A stretch of 64,000 nucleotides of DNA from Adenanthera pavonina (taxonomy: Eukaryota; Streptophyta; Magnoliopsida; Fabales; Fabaceae): NCBI GenBank assembly GCA_026686845.1, contig JAIVEN010000014.1, positions 9,162,001-9,226,000 of the forward strand. The letters run 5' to 3'. How positions within the stretch are numbered: position 1 is the first letter of the stretch; each line of letters opens with the position of its first letter. Under the pieces are notes generated by a model, which was not told the origin of the DNA, searched no databases, and was given only the letters and a program-made list of their open reading frames with translations. Made by a program: the position numbers and the translations under genes. Of the stretch, positions 1 to 12,455 are shown piece by piece.

Positions 1-17
1 TTCTAATGTATCTTCAG

Positions 18-3000
18 GTCATGAGAAATCTTCCAGAGAAGCATCAAACGTTGTTATTTAGTGCAACTATGCCTGTGGAGATTGAAGCATTAGCAAAGGT
101 TCAGTTCCTTTCTTCTTTACACTTGTTTATTTTTGAGCTATGTTGAAAGAGTAGGGCATTGTTATTTTCATATTTTAAGTAGAATTTCTGCTGCCTAGTG
201 CTGAGAAAACTAAAAATAATCTTTTTGGCATTCAATAATTGCTGCTGACTAAATTTATTAATTTCGCTAAGCTGTTTGTGACCTCAGTTTTGAGTTACTT
301 GCAGCCTACTCAATTCCTGTTTGAGTGGTGAACTTGTAAACCTTAAAGCCTGATAAAGAACCTCCGGGATCATTGTTGTTTTGTCAGCATCATATTCTCT
401 GTAAGTTTATTTGTGTGAGAACTTTTATTAAGTTTATCTCTCTTTTCTTTACTCTCAGGAGTACTTAGCAAGCCCGGTGCAGGTGAAGGTGGGGAAAGTG
501 AGTAGCCCAACAGCAAACGTTTTTCAAACTCTTGTGAAGGTTTCTGAAAATGAAAAGGTATGTTTCATTATGTAAAAATATTTCATCTCTTAAGGGTTTG
601 ATTACGAGGTGCCGATTTAATTTACTAGATTATTGACTATCTTAGTTTTCAAAGATTTTTCCCCATCACGTTTGTTATTGTGAATGATGGTGTTTTTTGT
701 AATAAACTCTCAAGTATATTTGATCCTTCAATTTGTAATGTTTTTTAGTTTTCCTTTTATATTATCTCTCTCTCCATTTCTGTTTTGGTTTCTCTTCTAA
801 AACCTAGTCACATATTTGTAGATTGACCGGCTTCTAGATATGCTTGTTGAGGAGGCGTCACAGGCAGAAAAATGCAGTCGTCCATTTCCACTAACAATTG
901 TGTTTGTGGAAAGAAAGGTTTGTATCATTTAGTTTCTGTTTTAGATGGTTTTAAGAAGACATATTAATTGTACTTTTTTGAAGTGGGTTTTCTTAATTTG
1001 GGAATCTCCATCTTTCTCATTTTTTTTTCATCTCTATCGTCCCTGTTGTTAATTGTTTTGTTCATGTAGACAAGGTGTGATGAAATTGCTGAAGCATTGG
1101 TAGCCCAAGGGTTATCTGCTGTCTCTCTACATGGTGGTCGCAGTCAGAATGAAAGAGAGGCTGCTTTGCATGATTTTCGTAGTGGCTCCACTAACATTTT
1201 GGTAACCTGCTTACACTTATAGTCAACTCTGTAATGTAATTATTAGACCCCATAGGAACATTTCGCTTCCTCCCTCTACAAAAACAGTAAGGGGCCATTC
1301 GGTTTGGTGATTGGAAAAGCATTATATTTCCATCACAAAAAGGGGATATACAATATCTATTAATACGCCTGTCATCATTACTGAAAAGTAACGATCTTTT
1401 AATGGTACTTTTTATTTAGGGACGTGTGACATTTCTCACCCACAAAATTACTTGTTCCATTCCATTTTCTTTTTTTCCTTTTCATTCCATTCTACGTATC
1501 AAATGGCCTGTACCAGTTGTGATTAATCACAATTTCTGGTTTTGGATTTTTTTTTTGGAAAATGGATTTTGGGGTTTTTTTTTTAGGGGGGGGGGTGAGG
1601 AGAGGTGAGGACACTTTGCTTTAGCTTACCCACGGCAAGGTGAGAAGAGAAGGAAGATCTTGGAGAGGTCAAAGTTAAAGATGATTTGATTGAAGGGTTT
1701 GGTTGGTTTTTGAATGCTTGTGTTTCGGAACTCAATGCGGTGGATGATGCTTGACAGCTAATTGAGAGAGAAGAATACAATTCCATGACTCACTGACTCT
1801 GCGTATACTTTCTGACTCTTTATTTGTTTTATGGGTGTAATTTCTTTTATTAAAACAATTTAACTAATATTTTACAAAATATTTTTGTTTTAGCACTTTT
1901 TAATTGCAGAATTAAATTTTTAATTAGTTTTATAAAATGTTTAATTTTTTTATATAAATTTATTTTACTGTACCAATACTTTCTATTTTTCAGAGATTAT
2001 ATCTCGTCCCCATACCTGTATCCATACCAGTGCAACATGGGTATATGGTGGATATTCTTGAGAATTGGCAGTTGTAAATATCTGAATTATAAGCTGGTTT
2101 TGTTATGGGAATGGAAGTTTTGAAGTAACTGAGTAGCCACATACATATCTGGTAATTATATCATTCATACTATTTTAAAAACAGAAGCTTGTGTCTTATT
2201 TTTTAAATCAAGGTTACCGTTTAGCTCTATCTATATCATATGTTCTTTTATGAAGAAATATTTTCACAATCGAGAAAAAGAAGCCTAGATACACATGGGC
2301 ATGAAAATCACAGCAAAATCACACTATCACAAGTTTCTTTTGAATTATCATGTCGTGTCTGATTTGAATGATATGGGAAGTTTTGTTTAGAAACATCTAT
2401 GTTTCATAGATTGTTAATAACCTGATTTGATCACTTTGAAACTGACCTATGATTCTGATCGTCATCTAGTTCTAAAATATTGTATAATGGTTTTTCTTCT
2501 CAGTGGATGATAGAAAAATTCCAGTGCATCAGCTCTCCAATCTTTTTTAAAATCAACTAATATGAGAGGATAGCTGATTTTATTAGAATTTTCTAATGTC
2601 AATCAACCATAAATTTAATCTTATCAGTTATGTTCAACTAAATTGGTAAGCTCAGAGGCCTATGATTTTATGTAACATCCTGTGTTTTTAGTTTTTCTCA
2701 TTTTGCTTAAAAGAATAATGTGATCTTTTAATTATATCCCCGGACATTGCTTTTAGATGGAAATTCATTTTCATGGCAAGGAGGAGAAGAAAAGAACAAA
2801 ATGTTTTGTGGGCGTTACTAGTAGTAACTTGTTTTTTAATGTATTACAAATGTCAAATTAAAAGACTTTGCAGTGCTTTGTCTATGCTGGTATACCAACT
2901 ATGTCGACTTCAACCTTGGGAATTTTGATATTTATACAGTTCTGTCCTTGCGTAACTCCACTTCAAATTCGGGATCTCTTACTCTCTATCAATTTTGCTC

Positions 3001-3794
3001 ACTGAGACAAATTTATGCAGGTTGCCACTGATGTTGCATCTCGTGGCTTGGATGTCACAGGAGTGTCGCATGTTATCAATTTAGATCTTCCAAAGGTATT
3101 TCTGCTACAAGCAAAATGTACTTGATCAATAATGTCACCTGAAATCCAAGAACAAAAGGTTATGTGAAAGAATTTTGGGGATGGTCCTGATAGAGGATTG
3201 CCATTCTGCTACTGCTATGTTGGCATTTTGTTAGCCTGGTATTTTTCAGTCAAAGTTAATTTCCTTCAGTTATGGCTGCTTCAATTATAGACCATGGAAG
3301 ATTATGTACACCGGATTGGCAGGACAGGGCGTGCTGGATCAATGGGGCAGGCGTCTTCTTTTTACACTGATCGTGATATGGTGCTTGCTGTCCTCTTTTA
3401 TTTTGAACCATTCTTGCTGCTTGATTTTAACACTAACATGATTTTGGCCTCTAGTTCCTTGTGGCTAATATAAGGAAAGCTATAGCTGATGCTGAATCTG
3501 GGAACACTCTGTCGTTTGCAACTGGGAAGGTATATATATATTTTTTCCATGATGTTACGTTTATACCTATGCTTTGCAGTTTGTGTAATACTGGAACTAC
3601 CTGCCTTTTGCTTCTAGGTTGCTAGAAGGAAGGAGAAGGAGGCGGCAGCTGCACAAAAAGAGGCAAAGATAGCTTTATCCAAAAACTTAGCTTTGGGAGC
3701 TGCTTCAATTGCTATTGAGGATAAGTATAGGTTCATGATTACCACGTCAAACATTAAAAGAGAGGGTGCAGCAGATAGTGCTTGGGATGACTGA
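18..3794 (+). CDS. DEAD-box ATP-dependent RNA helicase, C-terminal part (5' end outside window)
   Basis: Eight exons are visible: 18-98, 459-557, 822-917, 1070-1201, 3021-3095, 3291-3380, 3455-3529 and 3618-3794 (TGA stop). All are phase 0, all have GT-AG borders, and together they encode 274 residues. They carry helicase motif III (SAT in LLFSATMP), motif IV (IVFVERK), the LHGGRSQNERE block, motif V (VATDVASRGLD) and motif VI (HRIGRTGRAG), so this is the second RecA-like domain. The tail is basic and Ala/Lys-rich and ends SAWDD. DEAD-box proteins use ATP to unwind or remodel RNA and RNA-protein complexes. The Q motif, Walker A and DEAD box must lie before the window. The exact plant subfamily is not assigned, because several plant RH proteins share these motifs. 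The reading is certain within the exons shown. Confidence 0.95.
1202..3020 (+). other. Long intron 4 of the helicase gene
   Basis: This 1.8-kb intron is far longer than its neighbours (about 75-360 nt). It contains homopolymer runs (T-rich and a G9 run near 1587-1595), AT-rich stretches and a segment starting near 1289 that resembles the ends of plant MITEs (GGGGCCATTCGGTTTGG). No matching inverted terminus was found. No coding exon was seen. An old transposon insertion is a reasonable but unproven explanation of the length. Confidence 0.6.
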
Positions 3795-5755
3795 GAAAGA
3801 TATTTGGTGCCCCTCATTTGTTTGATGACACTTTTCATAGGCTCCAAGGTTGGTAACTAGCAACATTTGTTTTTTGGTGTTGAGGATTGGGGCTACTTGT
3901 GCATATTTAGGTTTTGCTATAAGCTTGTTTCTAAACTTTTCCAGTGATCTTTCTTGCTCTTCCCTCCCTTTCTTATGGTCTCTAATTGCATATTTCTGGA
4001 TGCTGTGTGTGGCTGTGTGGAAGAGTTTTCGTTGAAATTTTGGGTGTGCATTATTGCTGTGGTGGTTCTAACTTGAACAGTTGGACTGGATTGGATCCAT
4101 CAATAGGTTTGTTTTCAGATTCGGGGCTCAACTTGCGAGGATCCTGGAGATCGATGGACTAGTTAGTTCTCTATACAAGTCGGGAGTCTTCTGTATTTGA
4201 CCTATTACACCTTTGTATTAGGCTATCAGCTAAGCATAGCTTGCTAGATAGACGCCTAGACTTTGTAGAGCTGAGATAGGTAATGCATCTTGTGTATCCC
4301 AGAAACGCATTTTTTTTTTCAATTTGAAATTTCGTTGCATGAAAAAGGAATATAGATATTTCCACAGGAACTCACTCCAGCATCATCATTGTATATCAAC
4401 TTCATGTATTCCCCTCCCGTACCCTACATCAATTTGTTTCAGCATAGAACGGCCACAAAATGTGACAATGTTCTTATTGAGATCTTTTTTTTTTTCAAAA
4501 AAAATTTGTTTCTACCAGTCCTCGGGCCCGTGCTTGCATGATCACATGCAGCATGTTTGCAATTTCATTTCGTGCTACACTATTCCAGTTTGTTCCCTCT
4601 ACAACGTTGTTCTCCCTATGAAAGAATGTTATTCATTAAACTAAGTACGCAAGCATGGAAGTGTGCGTGCATGTGCTTGCGTGTGTATAATAACTATATT
4701 CATAAGATTAAAGTTCTGTATTAAAAATTGCCTATGTTCAGTAATTGGTACAAACACAAAAATATTTATAAAGCATTAAGGATTGTAAATACTCGATTTT
4801 TATTCACTCGTGCTGCTTATTTAAATTAAAGCATAATAGTCACTGACAAGAAAGTAATTATGTATGATCTAAGTAATAACATCTAAACGGTTGGAGGCTA
4901 TGGTGGGACCAAAAAAATTTTTAAGACATTATAGTGCCTCATGCCATGAAAAGCAATTAAAAAATTTACAGATAAACACTGAAAAGAAAAAAATTAAATT
5001 TTTAAGTTAAATTGGCACTTATTTTTCAACAACAATTATCTCTAATTATTTCAAATAAAAAAAAATACCACTGCTAAAACTACATTGAGTTTTCGATTTA
5101 TTGACAATTGATCATTTTTAATATATTGATACCTCTTTGGCTTTTAAATAATTATATACGATAATATTTATACAATTGTATCTTTAATTTTTTTGTCTTT
5201 TTGAAATATAATGCTAAGTAAGAATTCACGCGGACATTTACGTATTGCACTGTAGAAATAATTAATTAAAAAAAGTTGAGAGTTTTCATGTTTCAAGCCA
5301 AATTTTGTGTTTCATATCAATCCCAAATTGTTAGATTTTTTAGCAGGAATGTGAGCACTTACAAAATTGGATTAAGAATCTGTTGTATCTTTTTATGTTT
5401 ATCAACGGATCTTCTGGTATCTTGTATTATAAGAAACAGTCTCTAGTCCATGACGATAGCATCTTTAAAAGAAGAGCACGTGAGGATTAATCGAGAGAGA
5501 ATATGGGAGGCTCCGTCATTGATAGTGTGAATTTCCTTAATTCCCATATTTCATAATATCTCAAATGGATATTATTAATTATATGAGATATTGTTAATCA
5601 TCCATATTGAATATTCCTTGATTTAAAATTTTAAATTCAGGTATCTAATTCATTGTTTCCATATTAATTCATCAACTCATTCAACAGATTCTCACGGGCT
5701 TATGAGATTAGGTTGGCCCATCAGACACAGACTAATTCACGAAGTCCAACCCAAA
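3795..5755. other. 3' UTR of helicase gene and intergenic DNA
   Basis: The first few hundred bases after 3794 are less AT-rich and probably form the helicase 3' UTR. From about 4650 the sequence becomes strongly AT-rich. A small inverted repeat built on ATATCTC and GAGATAT lies near 5555-5595. No gene was recognised. Confidence 0.5.
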
Positions 5756-5763
5756 CACTACCT

Positions 5764-5771
5764 TATAAATA
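5764..5771 (+). promoter_or_regulatory. TATA box of the small membrane protein gene
   Basis: A TATAAATA match lies about 98 nt upstream of the ATG at 5869. This is a normal plant spacing, with a transcription start expected near 5795-5800. It supports 5869 as the true start. Confidence 0.7.
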
Positions 5772-5868
5772 CACTCTCAACGAACAATAAACGGCAAGCT
5801 GTCTTCACTCAAAATTAACGTACACTTTGTTTCTTGCTTGGGGAACAAGGTAAGGTGAAGCAGCAGCC

Positions 5869-6547
5869 ATGGCTTCAGTGAAGATCCTCGTACTGGCTTC
5901 GATCTTCTTGATGATAACATTATTAACGCTAACCTGCGAATTTGGAGCTTCTTCCCATTCCCAGCCATGGCTTCGCATGGTGACATATTCTCCTTCTGAT
6001 GATGGCTCCACCACCCACTGGGTTGCTCACAACACCTCTCCATCAAACCACTCTCATGGTAAGCATATATATATATATATATATCTTGCTCTCTCACTCC
6101 CTCCAAAGGTTTCTGATCTTTATGTGGTTTTTATATCAATCATTGATTCATAAGCCTTCTTCTGTTTCATAGCCTGACAAAAGACTTGATTTTTATGGAA
6201 TGCTTTTCTTTTCATATTTGTGTCAGTGATGATCCTTTTGTATTATGTTATGGATATAAAGATATGATATGACAGTACCATTACAAATATTCTATTTTTA
6301 AGTAATTCGAAGTTAATTTGACTCTGGCTTGTTATATATACATACAGACCCGAAGGAAGATGGTGGTGAAGAAGAGAAAGGAGTGAGGTTAGAGACAAGC
6401 GATGGTCCAGGGAATGATTTCACAGTGGAACTATTGGTTTTTTGCGTCATAGTATTGCTTTTTTGGGTTCTTGGAAACTACTTCGCCTACGGCCTTGTTG
6501 TATTATTGGTCTTTGGTATAATGATCGTCTTTCTCATGGTACGTTAA
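5869..6547 (+). CDS. Small membrane protein, two exons, function unknown
   Basis: Exon 1 is 5869-6058 and exon 2 is 6348-6547. The donor ATG|GTAAGC and acceptor CATACAG join in phase 1 and give 129 residues ending FLMVR. Residues 1 to about 27 form a hydrophobic segment that reads as a signal peptide or anchor (KILVLASIFLMITLL). A polar stretch follows, rich in Ser, His and Thr, then an acidic patch (PKEDGGEEEKG). The last 50 or so residues hold two hydrophobic segments (VELLVFCVIVLLFWVLG and FAYGLVVLLVFGIMIVFLM) separated by a very short turn. A TATA box at 5764 supports expression. A donor-like ATG|GTACGT just before the stop leaves a third exon possible. I do not recognise the family. An AT-repeat sits at the start of the intron. 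Confidence 0.7.
6067..6085. repeat. (AT)n microsatellite
   Basis: About 19 nt of alternating AT just inside the 5' end of the intron of the small membrane protein gene. Likely length-polymorphic. Confidence 0.9.
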
Positions 6548-8179
6548 TTTTCGATCCCATCGTCACCAGTCCACTACTGCCTCTTCCATCGCCAAATTTT
6601 CCCTTCAAAATTTATGTAGTGACCTCCTTACTTTCTGATCATTTTGGTGTCTTTGACCATTAGTTTAGCGTTTCTAGCTTGTTCTCTCCTACTGTTCTTT
6701 ACTGCGGGATTACTACCATTTTTATTATTATTATTATTGTTGTTGTTCTTTTTTTACTCCTTTTTTTTTTATGACCCATTTCTTTCCTTTTTTATTTCGA
6801 GATCTCCGATATCGTATATTCATTCGGTTTCCTACTTTTTCATTTCTCGGGCATGTTGACGTCGATATTTTTATGCTAGTTTACGTAATCAGGGAAATTA
6901 AAACTAATATGATAGTAAATTTTTTTCTTATTGATTAATTACCTATACTAAGACATGTATTTTCTTGTTTGACTTTGCATCAGCAAATATTATCAATGCA
7001 AAGATTTTTTTTTTTGGTAAGAAGATTAATGCGAAGATTTATTACTACTTTCCTGAAAACGTGACCAATAAATTTAAAAAGGAAATATATAAAACAGTCA
7101 AGTAAAATCTTCAAAGGTGATCCTGCGGATTATTCAATCTGGAAATATGCTCTAATTAATGGAGATTAAAGAAAATTATTCTCTTTCAAATCTCTACATT
7201 ATATAGTCTTCTTTTCTTTATTTTGATTATAATTTTTTTATAGTTCGCAAAAAGATTATACTTTTTTTAATATAAAATTAAATTTTATAAATAATTATTA
7301 TTGGCAATTCTATTATTTTTTATGAAATTTATAATTCACAACTTATAAAATTTTATTTAAAACTTTTATTTTAACGCTATTGATATTGGGTTAAAAACGA
7401 TATAAATTGATTTAAAAGTTTGTTAATCTTACGGAAATTATCATATTTATTAAATTATTTCATTATTTTTAAACTAAATTTTTATCTCAATATTAATTAA
7501 TTTTAAAATTATGAAAATATTTTTGTGAGAATTTTTATCGTATGATCAATTGAATTTATAGATTTATTAGATCATTTTCTTATATTGGTTAAATATGTTA
7601 AATACTTGATATATTAATATTATATATAAATCTTAAGATAAATATAATTGTGACTTAAATTTTGTTACAGGTGAATGAATAGAGTGATCTATTTGTTTGA
7701 AGGCAAGGAGTCTTATATTTTCAAGTGAAACTGTAAAAGAATGAATTGCATAATTTTAAAAATAATAGAGTAATTTATCCAAAAAAAAATGTCATAAAAA
7801 TTTGACAAAATTTTATGTTGTTTATTGAGAGTTTAACATAATCTTTTTCCTTTATCCGATTTTGAAACCGGCTATAATATTACATAGATGAAATTAATTA
7901 GTAAAAATTTCTCAAATAATTTATTAGATGTTATAATTAATAATAATAATTGTCATCGAATTGGATTTTCATTATGTAATGGAATGTGACTCAAGCAAGA
8001 CAGCCAAATCAAGTGTAAATTTAATCACTAATAGAAAATGAAACTCAAAGATGATGAATAGAGCCGTGAAAAAAGCTGTTCCATATATCAAGTTCAGAGC
8101 CAGTCCAAAATATGCCAAAATTAGGGAGAACCACTGGACTAGTTCCAATTGTTTAAAGTAAACCTCCACCCAAAGCATA
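6548..8179. other. 3' flank and AT-rich intergenic DNA
   Basis: A T-rich stretch with a run of TTA triplets (around 6720-6742) follows the membrane protein gene and may be its 3' UTR. The rest is AT-rich with no recognisable gene or mobile element. Confidence 0.5.
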
Positions 8180-8252
8180 AGCCCTGTAGCTCAGTGGATA
8201 GAGCATCTGTTTCGTAAGCAGAAAGCCGTAGGTTAGACCCCTACTTGGCGCG
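8180..8252 (+). pseudogene. tRNA-Arg(CCU)-derived pseudogene with CGU anticodon
   Basis: The 73-nt stretch follows the plant tRNA-Arg(CCU) pattern: D arm with A box TAGCTCAGTGG, anticodon stem TCTGT/GCAGA, and T stem GTAGG/CCTAC. The anticodon loop (8211-8217) reads TTCGTAA, so the anticodon at 8213-8215 is CGT instead of CCT and would read the threonine codon ACG. The 5' acceptor strand has three changes, so the first three acceptor pairs are lost. The T loop is TTAGACC instead of TTCGACC, which damages the internal B-box promoter. These changes point to a dead copy. The comparison tRNA is from general knowledge of plant tRNAs. Confidence 0.75.
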
Positions 8253-8866
8253 ACATTAATATTCGTCGAATATGTTTTTTTGATTGATAAATATTCCTTA
8301 GATCAGATATATTTTCCTTAGGTTGAGGTTGATGACCTTTCAATGAACACATGGAGTAATCCATATGGAAGAATACAAAACAAGAGAATCAACAAATTTT
8401 GTATTTAGTTCTATCACACCTGCGCCTGGAAACAAGGAAACGAGGGGTAATATCCAAGTCCTTATCTAGCATAAAGCTGAACGAGAACTGGAGAGTGAAC
8501 GAGAATTTCCATCAACGATTCATGCATAATAACCAACTTCTGACTAGGAGTTTCAACAAATAGTACAACAAAAACTCTACGTCTGACCAGACAGGGATAA
8601 AACATCACACTTTTTCCTGGTCAAAACAAACCTAGGTAACTCCTCAATCTCTCTTCTATTATGAGCACTCAAAGGATGCTCTTGTTCAACTGCCTACCTA
8701 ATCTTAATCCAAATTACACCATGAAAACATGGTTCTCACTTCTCATGACTTTGGGTCACATAATCATACCCCCAAGGCATAACAAACACACTCGACAGAA
8801 AAACGATGAAAATAAAATAAAATAACACAGCGCTGATAAATTTACAAAACCACATGCAGATAAATA
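8253..8866. other. Probable 3' UTR and flank of the NET4-type gene
   Basis: The segment lies directly downstream of the minus-strand NET gene stop at 8867 and is less AT-rich than true intergenic DNA. It probably contains the 3' UTR of that gene. No other gene was seen. Confidence 0.5.
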
Positions 8867-11800
8867 TTAGGCTGCCAGAACTGGAACTCGCTTGTGTCCC
8901 ATGAAAGCTTGCCTTAGCATATAATACCCATTTCTATAGTGCTCAATTGAGAAGCATAGCTGCCTTATGGCCTCTCGTTTCTCTTCTGCTCCCTCTAAGA
9001 TCACAATTCTTTGTTTCTCAACCTCTTCCTCTAGTTTCTTCGCTCTTGATTTTAGCTCCTCCATATCAGCAATCACCTGCTCTTGTTCAAGGTGCTGCTG
9101 TCTCAAATGCCTGTCCAGGTCTTCAATTCGATGATCTCTGGTATTTACCTCTTCCTTGAGTGAACCGACTTCTGCTTTAAGATTCTCCCTCTCTAATTTT
9201 AAAGCATCGAGGGTTACGTTGAGATCTTTCATGCAGCTCTCTCTTTCTTTTATGTCTGCCTTTAACAGCTCTGATTCACCCTTGAGTGTTCCCTCTATCT
9301 CATTTTTCTTGGAGTTGATCTTTCTAATCTCCTCTTTGAAGGCACGGCCTCGGCTTTCCCATTCCCTGACCTGCTCTTTCAAAGAAGTTTGTTCCTCCAG
9401 CAATTTGGACATTTGAGACTTTATCTCTGCTTTCTCAGGGAAAATTTTCTGCTCTGCATCAGATACAGCTGTTTTTAAATCCCAAATCTCATGATCTCGG
9501 TCTGTGAGACTAGATTTTAACCTCAAAAGTCTTTCTTGGAGTTTGGTGCTCTCTCTTTTCTCAGAATTGAATTTAGTTTTCCAAGCAGCAGCATCTTTCC
9601 GAGCCGAGTCAAGCTGATCCTGTAATTGCTGGATCCTTTCAGAGAATTTACTGCCCTCAAATTTCAATGAAGCAATGTGCTTTTCTGAGTCATCAAGTTT
9701 TTGTTTGGTGATTCTTAGCTCAACCTTCGGTGACTTAATCTTACTATCTGGTTCCAACAATTCCTCCTTCTCCAAAGAGGCTGATGTTTTCAGGGTGAGT
9801 GACCCTCCTGTCTGGATGTCTCCTTCACTTGGAGATAATTTGCCAGCAGCATGCAAATTGGCTGCTTCCACGGACTCGTATTTTTCAAGCTTAGTTTTCA
9901 GTTTAGTGATTTCTTCTCTTGAAATCCTCAACTTATCATTTACAATCCTCAGTTCTTCTTCATACCCATTAATTTTAGCATGAATAGCTTCAACATTCTC
10001 GTTTCCTCGCTCCCTAGATGAAACCTCTGCATTCTCCTCTTCTTGCATCCAGAGCTTTTCTTTTACCTCGCGAAGCTCAATTTCCAAGTCAAGTATCTTT
10101 CTGTTTAGTCCATTGTCACTACCATTCCCTGAGAAAATGGAGTAATTGTTAACCGAAGAACAATCAGATTCCTCTTCAGAATCTGTTAATGTAGAGGATT
10201 CATCTCCTTCTTTTTGGCAAACATCAGAACCATTTCCACTAGAGCCAAGGAAGACATCAAATCCAGCAGCTCGGTTGGCCAATATATGACGACCTACCCT
10301 TTTGGGGGAGGGCCAAACAGAGGATGGCTCAGATCCAACATCTGATATACCTGAGCCTTGGGGTTGAAGTTCAGAGGGTATATTCTTCCGCAATTCCCCC
10401 GTCACATTATCATATCGTTCAGCCAGAGCACGGTACATACGATGGAATTCCTCTACCAGAGAAACTAATTCAGGCCTCTTCCGATAATACATGTCAGCCT
10501 TTTTGGCAAGTGAATCTCCATCGTGTTCAATCAGCCTCAACATTCGCTTCACATTCTGGTCCATTTCTGTGATGAAAGATCGTTTAATTTTTTTCTTTAA
10601 TGATATTGTGATGAAAAATAGTGGAATATAATTACTGCTACTGAGAGATTTAAAGAACACAACATGATAAATCTAATTCCTTCCCAACTGCTGGGAAGTT
10701 GGGAACGGGAAACTACTCTAGTAGATTACAACAATATTAGTTTCTTTACTTACATTAACTTTTCCTTCTTTAGACTACGTAACAAAGATCCCAATGTTGA
10801 AGGCCAGAAAGCTCATTATCCAGTACAAGAGCAACAAATGTCGTTAGAAGAACAAAAGAAATGACTTTGTTGACTACGACCTGGTTTATTACATAGGCGT
10901 GTAGAAGGTAAATGTTTAAGCAAAACCCATCAACAAGCACCAATGTGACCAAAAAAATGTTAAAAATAAATTTATAAACAAAATTGAGCATGCCAATGTC
11001 TTAAATAGAACATAACCAATGTACTAAAAATATTAAAAAAAAATCGCTTTAGTTTGTTGTGAGGCTTTATTTTCAAAACATATGATTGAAACTCCATATT
11101 TAATTTCCTTTTAAATAACCCTAAGATATTCTCTCCTCTCCTAAGAGATGTCCAAATTATCGAACCTTCACCTTTTTTCTGAAAAATTACACTCTTCTCC
11201 CTTAAATCAAATGATGTACTACACTAACATCCCCGACCATAAAAGATAAATTAGAATTAAATAATTAAATAATATTAACATAAATATCATTCTCAAGGGT
11301 ATTTTGGTCATCTTTTGGTTTCAAGAGAGTTTCATGTAAATTATGGTTGTGTAATTTTAGAACGATTTAAAAGAGAGTAATCTGCCCCTTTTAATCATAT
11401 TGGCGCTTCCATATTTAGTTTCTTACTCTACCCCTGAATATATCTAAACTAGATCCTCCAAAAAGTATGATAATAATAGGGTAAAATAAACCTTTAAATT
11501 AAATTCTAATTGCACGTCAAACTGTAAAGAATACGACAAAAAAATCCATTGACTACCAATCCATTTGATAAAGAAAGGAAGCGAAGTTGTTCTGATTCCC
11601 AAGCAGCCATCACCAGATGACTTAATTTAAGTATACCTCAATGGTATACAACGACCTTACCATTAAATGTAGACTAACAGTTGACTATTCAACTATTTCT
11701 AAGCAAATTTTGACACATCCATCAGAGGTTTTCTATGATTTCCTTAATCATGATCTGGAGCAGCATCCCTTGTTTAGGTTTGCTTTTCTTCAATTTGATA

Positions 11801-12424
11801 GTTAACTACAAAGGAAAAAAGAGAAAATTTAACATAAAAGTTCAGTTGCACATACAATTGCTCACCTCCAAGATTTTCAGCAAGCCATTTAGAGTTCTTG
11901 GGACTGATGTGACTATCCCACCGCCTGGAATGTGACTTTTTTGACTCCATCCTCTTCATTTGCTTAGTAGGAGTGACCTGAAAATAGAACCCAGCACAAT
12001 TATGTCTGAATTAACCAAGAGAATCAGATGGTAGCGCGATGCCAATCTTTGAAGTAAATCCAATGAAAAAACAGGGAAAGGAGTATCATATACTTGGAAA
12101 TCAATAATTATTTTCACCACTTTTAACATTGAAAACATTAGTATGTATTAGTTGTAGCTATCCATTCAAAGTTAGATTTCACTTCGATATCTATTAAATT
12201 ACAAGATCTATGGATGGTCAATTGACTAAAAAACTCTATCTATAAATGCAAAGTTTTTTTTGTCCCTCCAATTGTTTGCCCGTGCCCACAGTTATAAATG
12301 CGAGTTATGACCCAAAGCTCTTATTTTAAGGTATGGGAGAAACTGCATTTGCCTGCAAATGTCATAAGTCTAGCAATAAATGTGTTGAGAGTCAAGTTCC
12401 ATCTCTTGCCCCAGAAGCAGCCAT
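8867..12424 (-). CDS. NET4: NETWORKED 4-type actin-binding protein (NAB domain, coiled coil)
   Basis: The main exon runs 10566-8867. An upstream exon (11977-11866) joins it in phase 1 through donor GGAG|GTGAGC. Starting at the ATG at 11959 gives 597 residues. A further exon (12455-12410) has a good acceptor and an ATG at 12424, and joins in frame through a GC donor to add 11 residues (MAASGVTPTKQ). The NAB domain spans about the first 90 residues, with DSHISPKNSKWLAENL and YYRKRPELVSLVEEFHRMYR. It binds F-actin in this family. A Ser/Glu-rich linker and a long coiled coil (about residues 170-570) follow. The end (REAIRQLCFSIEHY...GHKR) matches the NET4 C-terminal motif. NET4 proteins link actin to the vacuolar membrane. 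Odd points: the conserved WWW before DSH reads RRW, and the family's NLEEMD reads NLGEMD. Confidence 0.9.
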
Positions 12425-12455
12425 CTGCTTCTTCCCGTGCTCGTTGACCAAAGCT

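Noticed and set aside
8947..9983. Plus-strand open frames inside the NET4 coding exon
   Set aside because: They are antisense shadows of the coiled-coil region.
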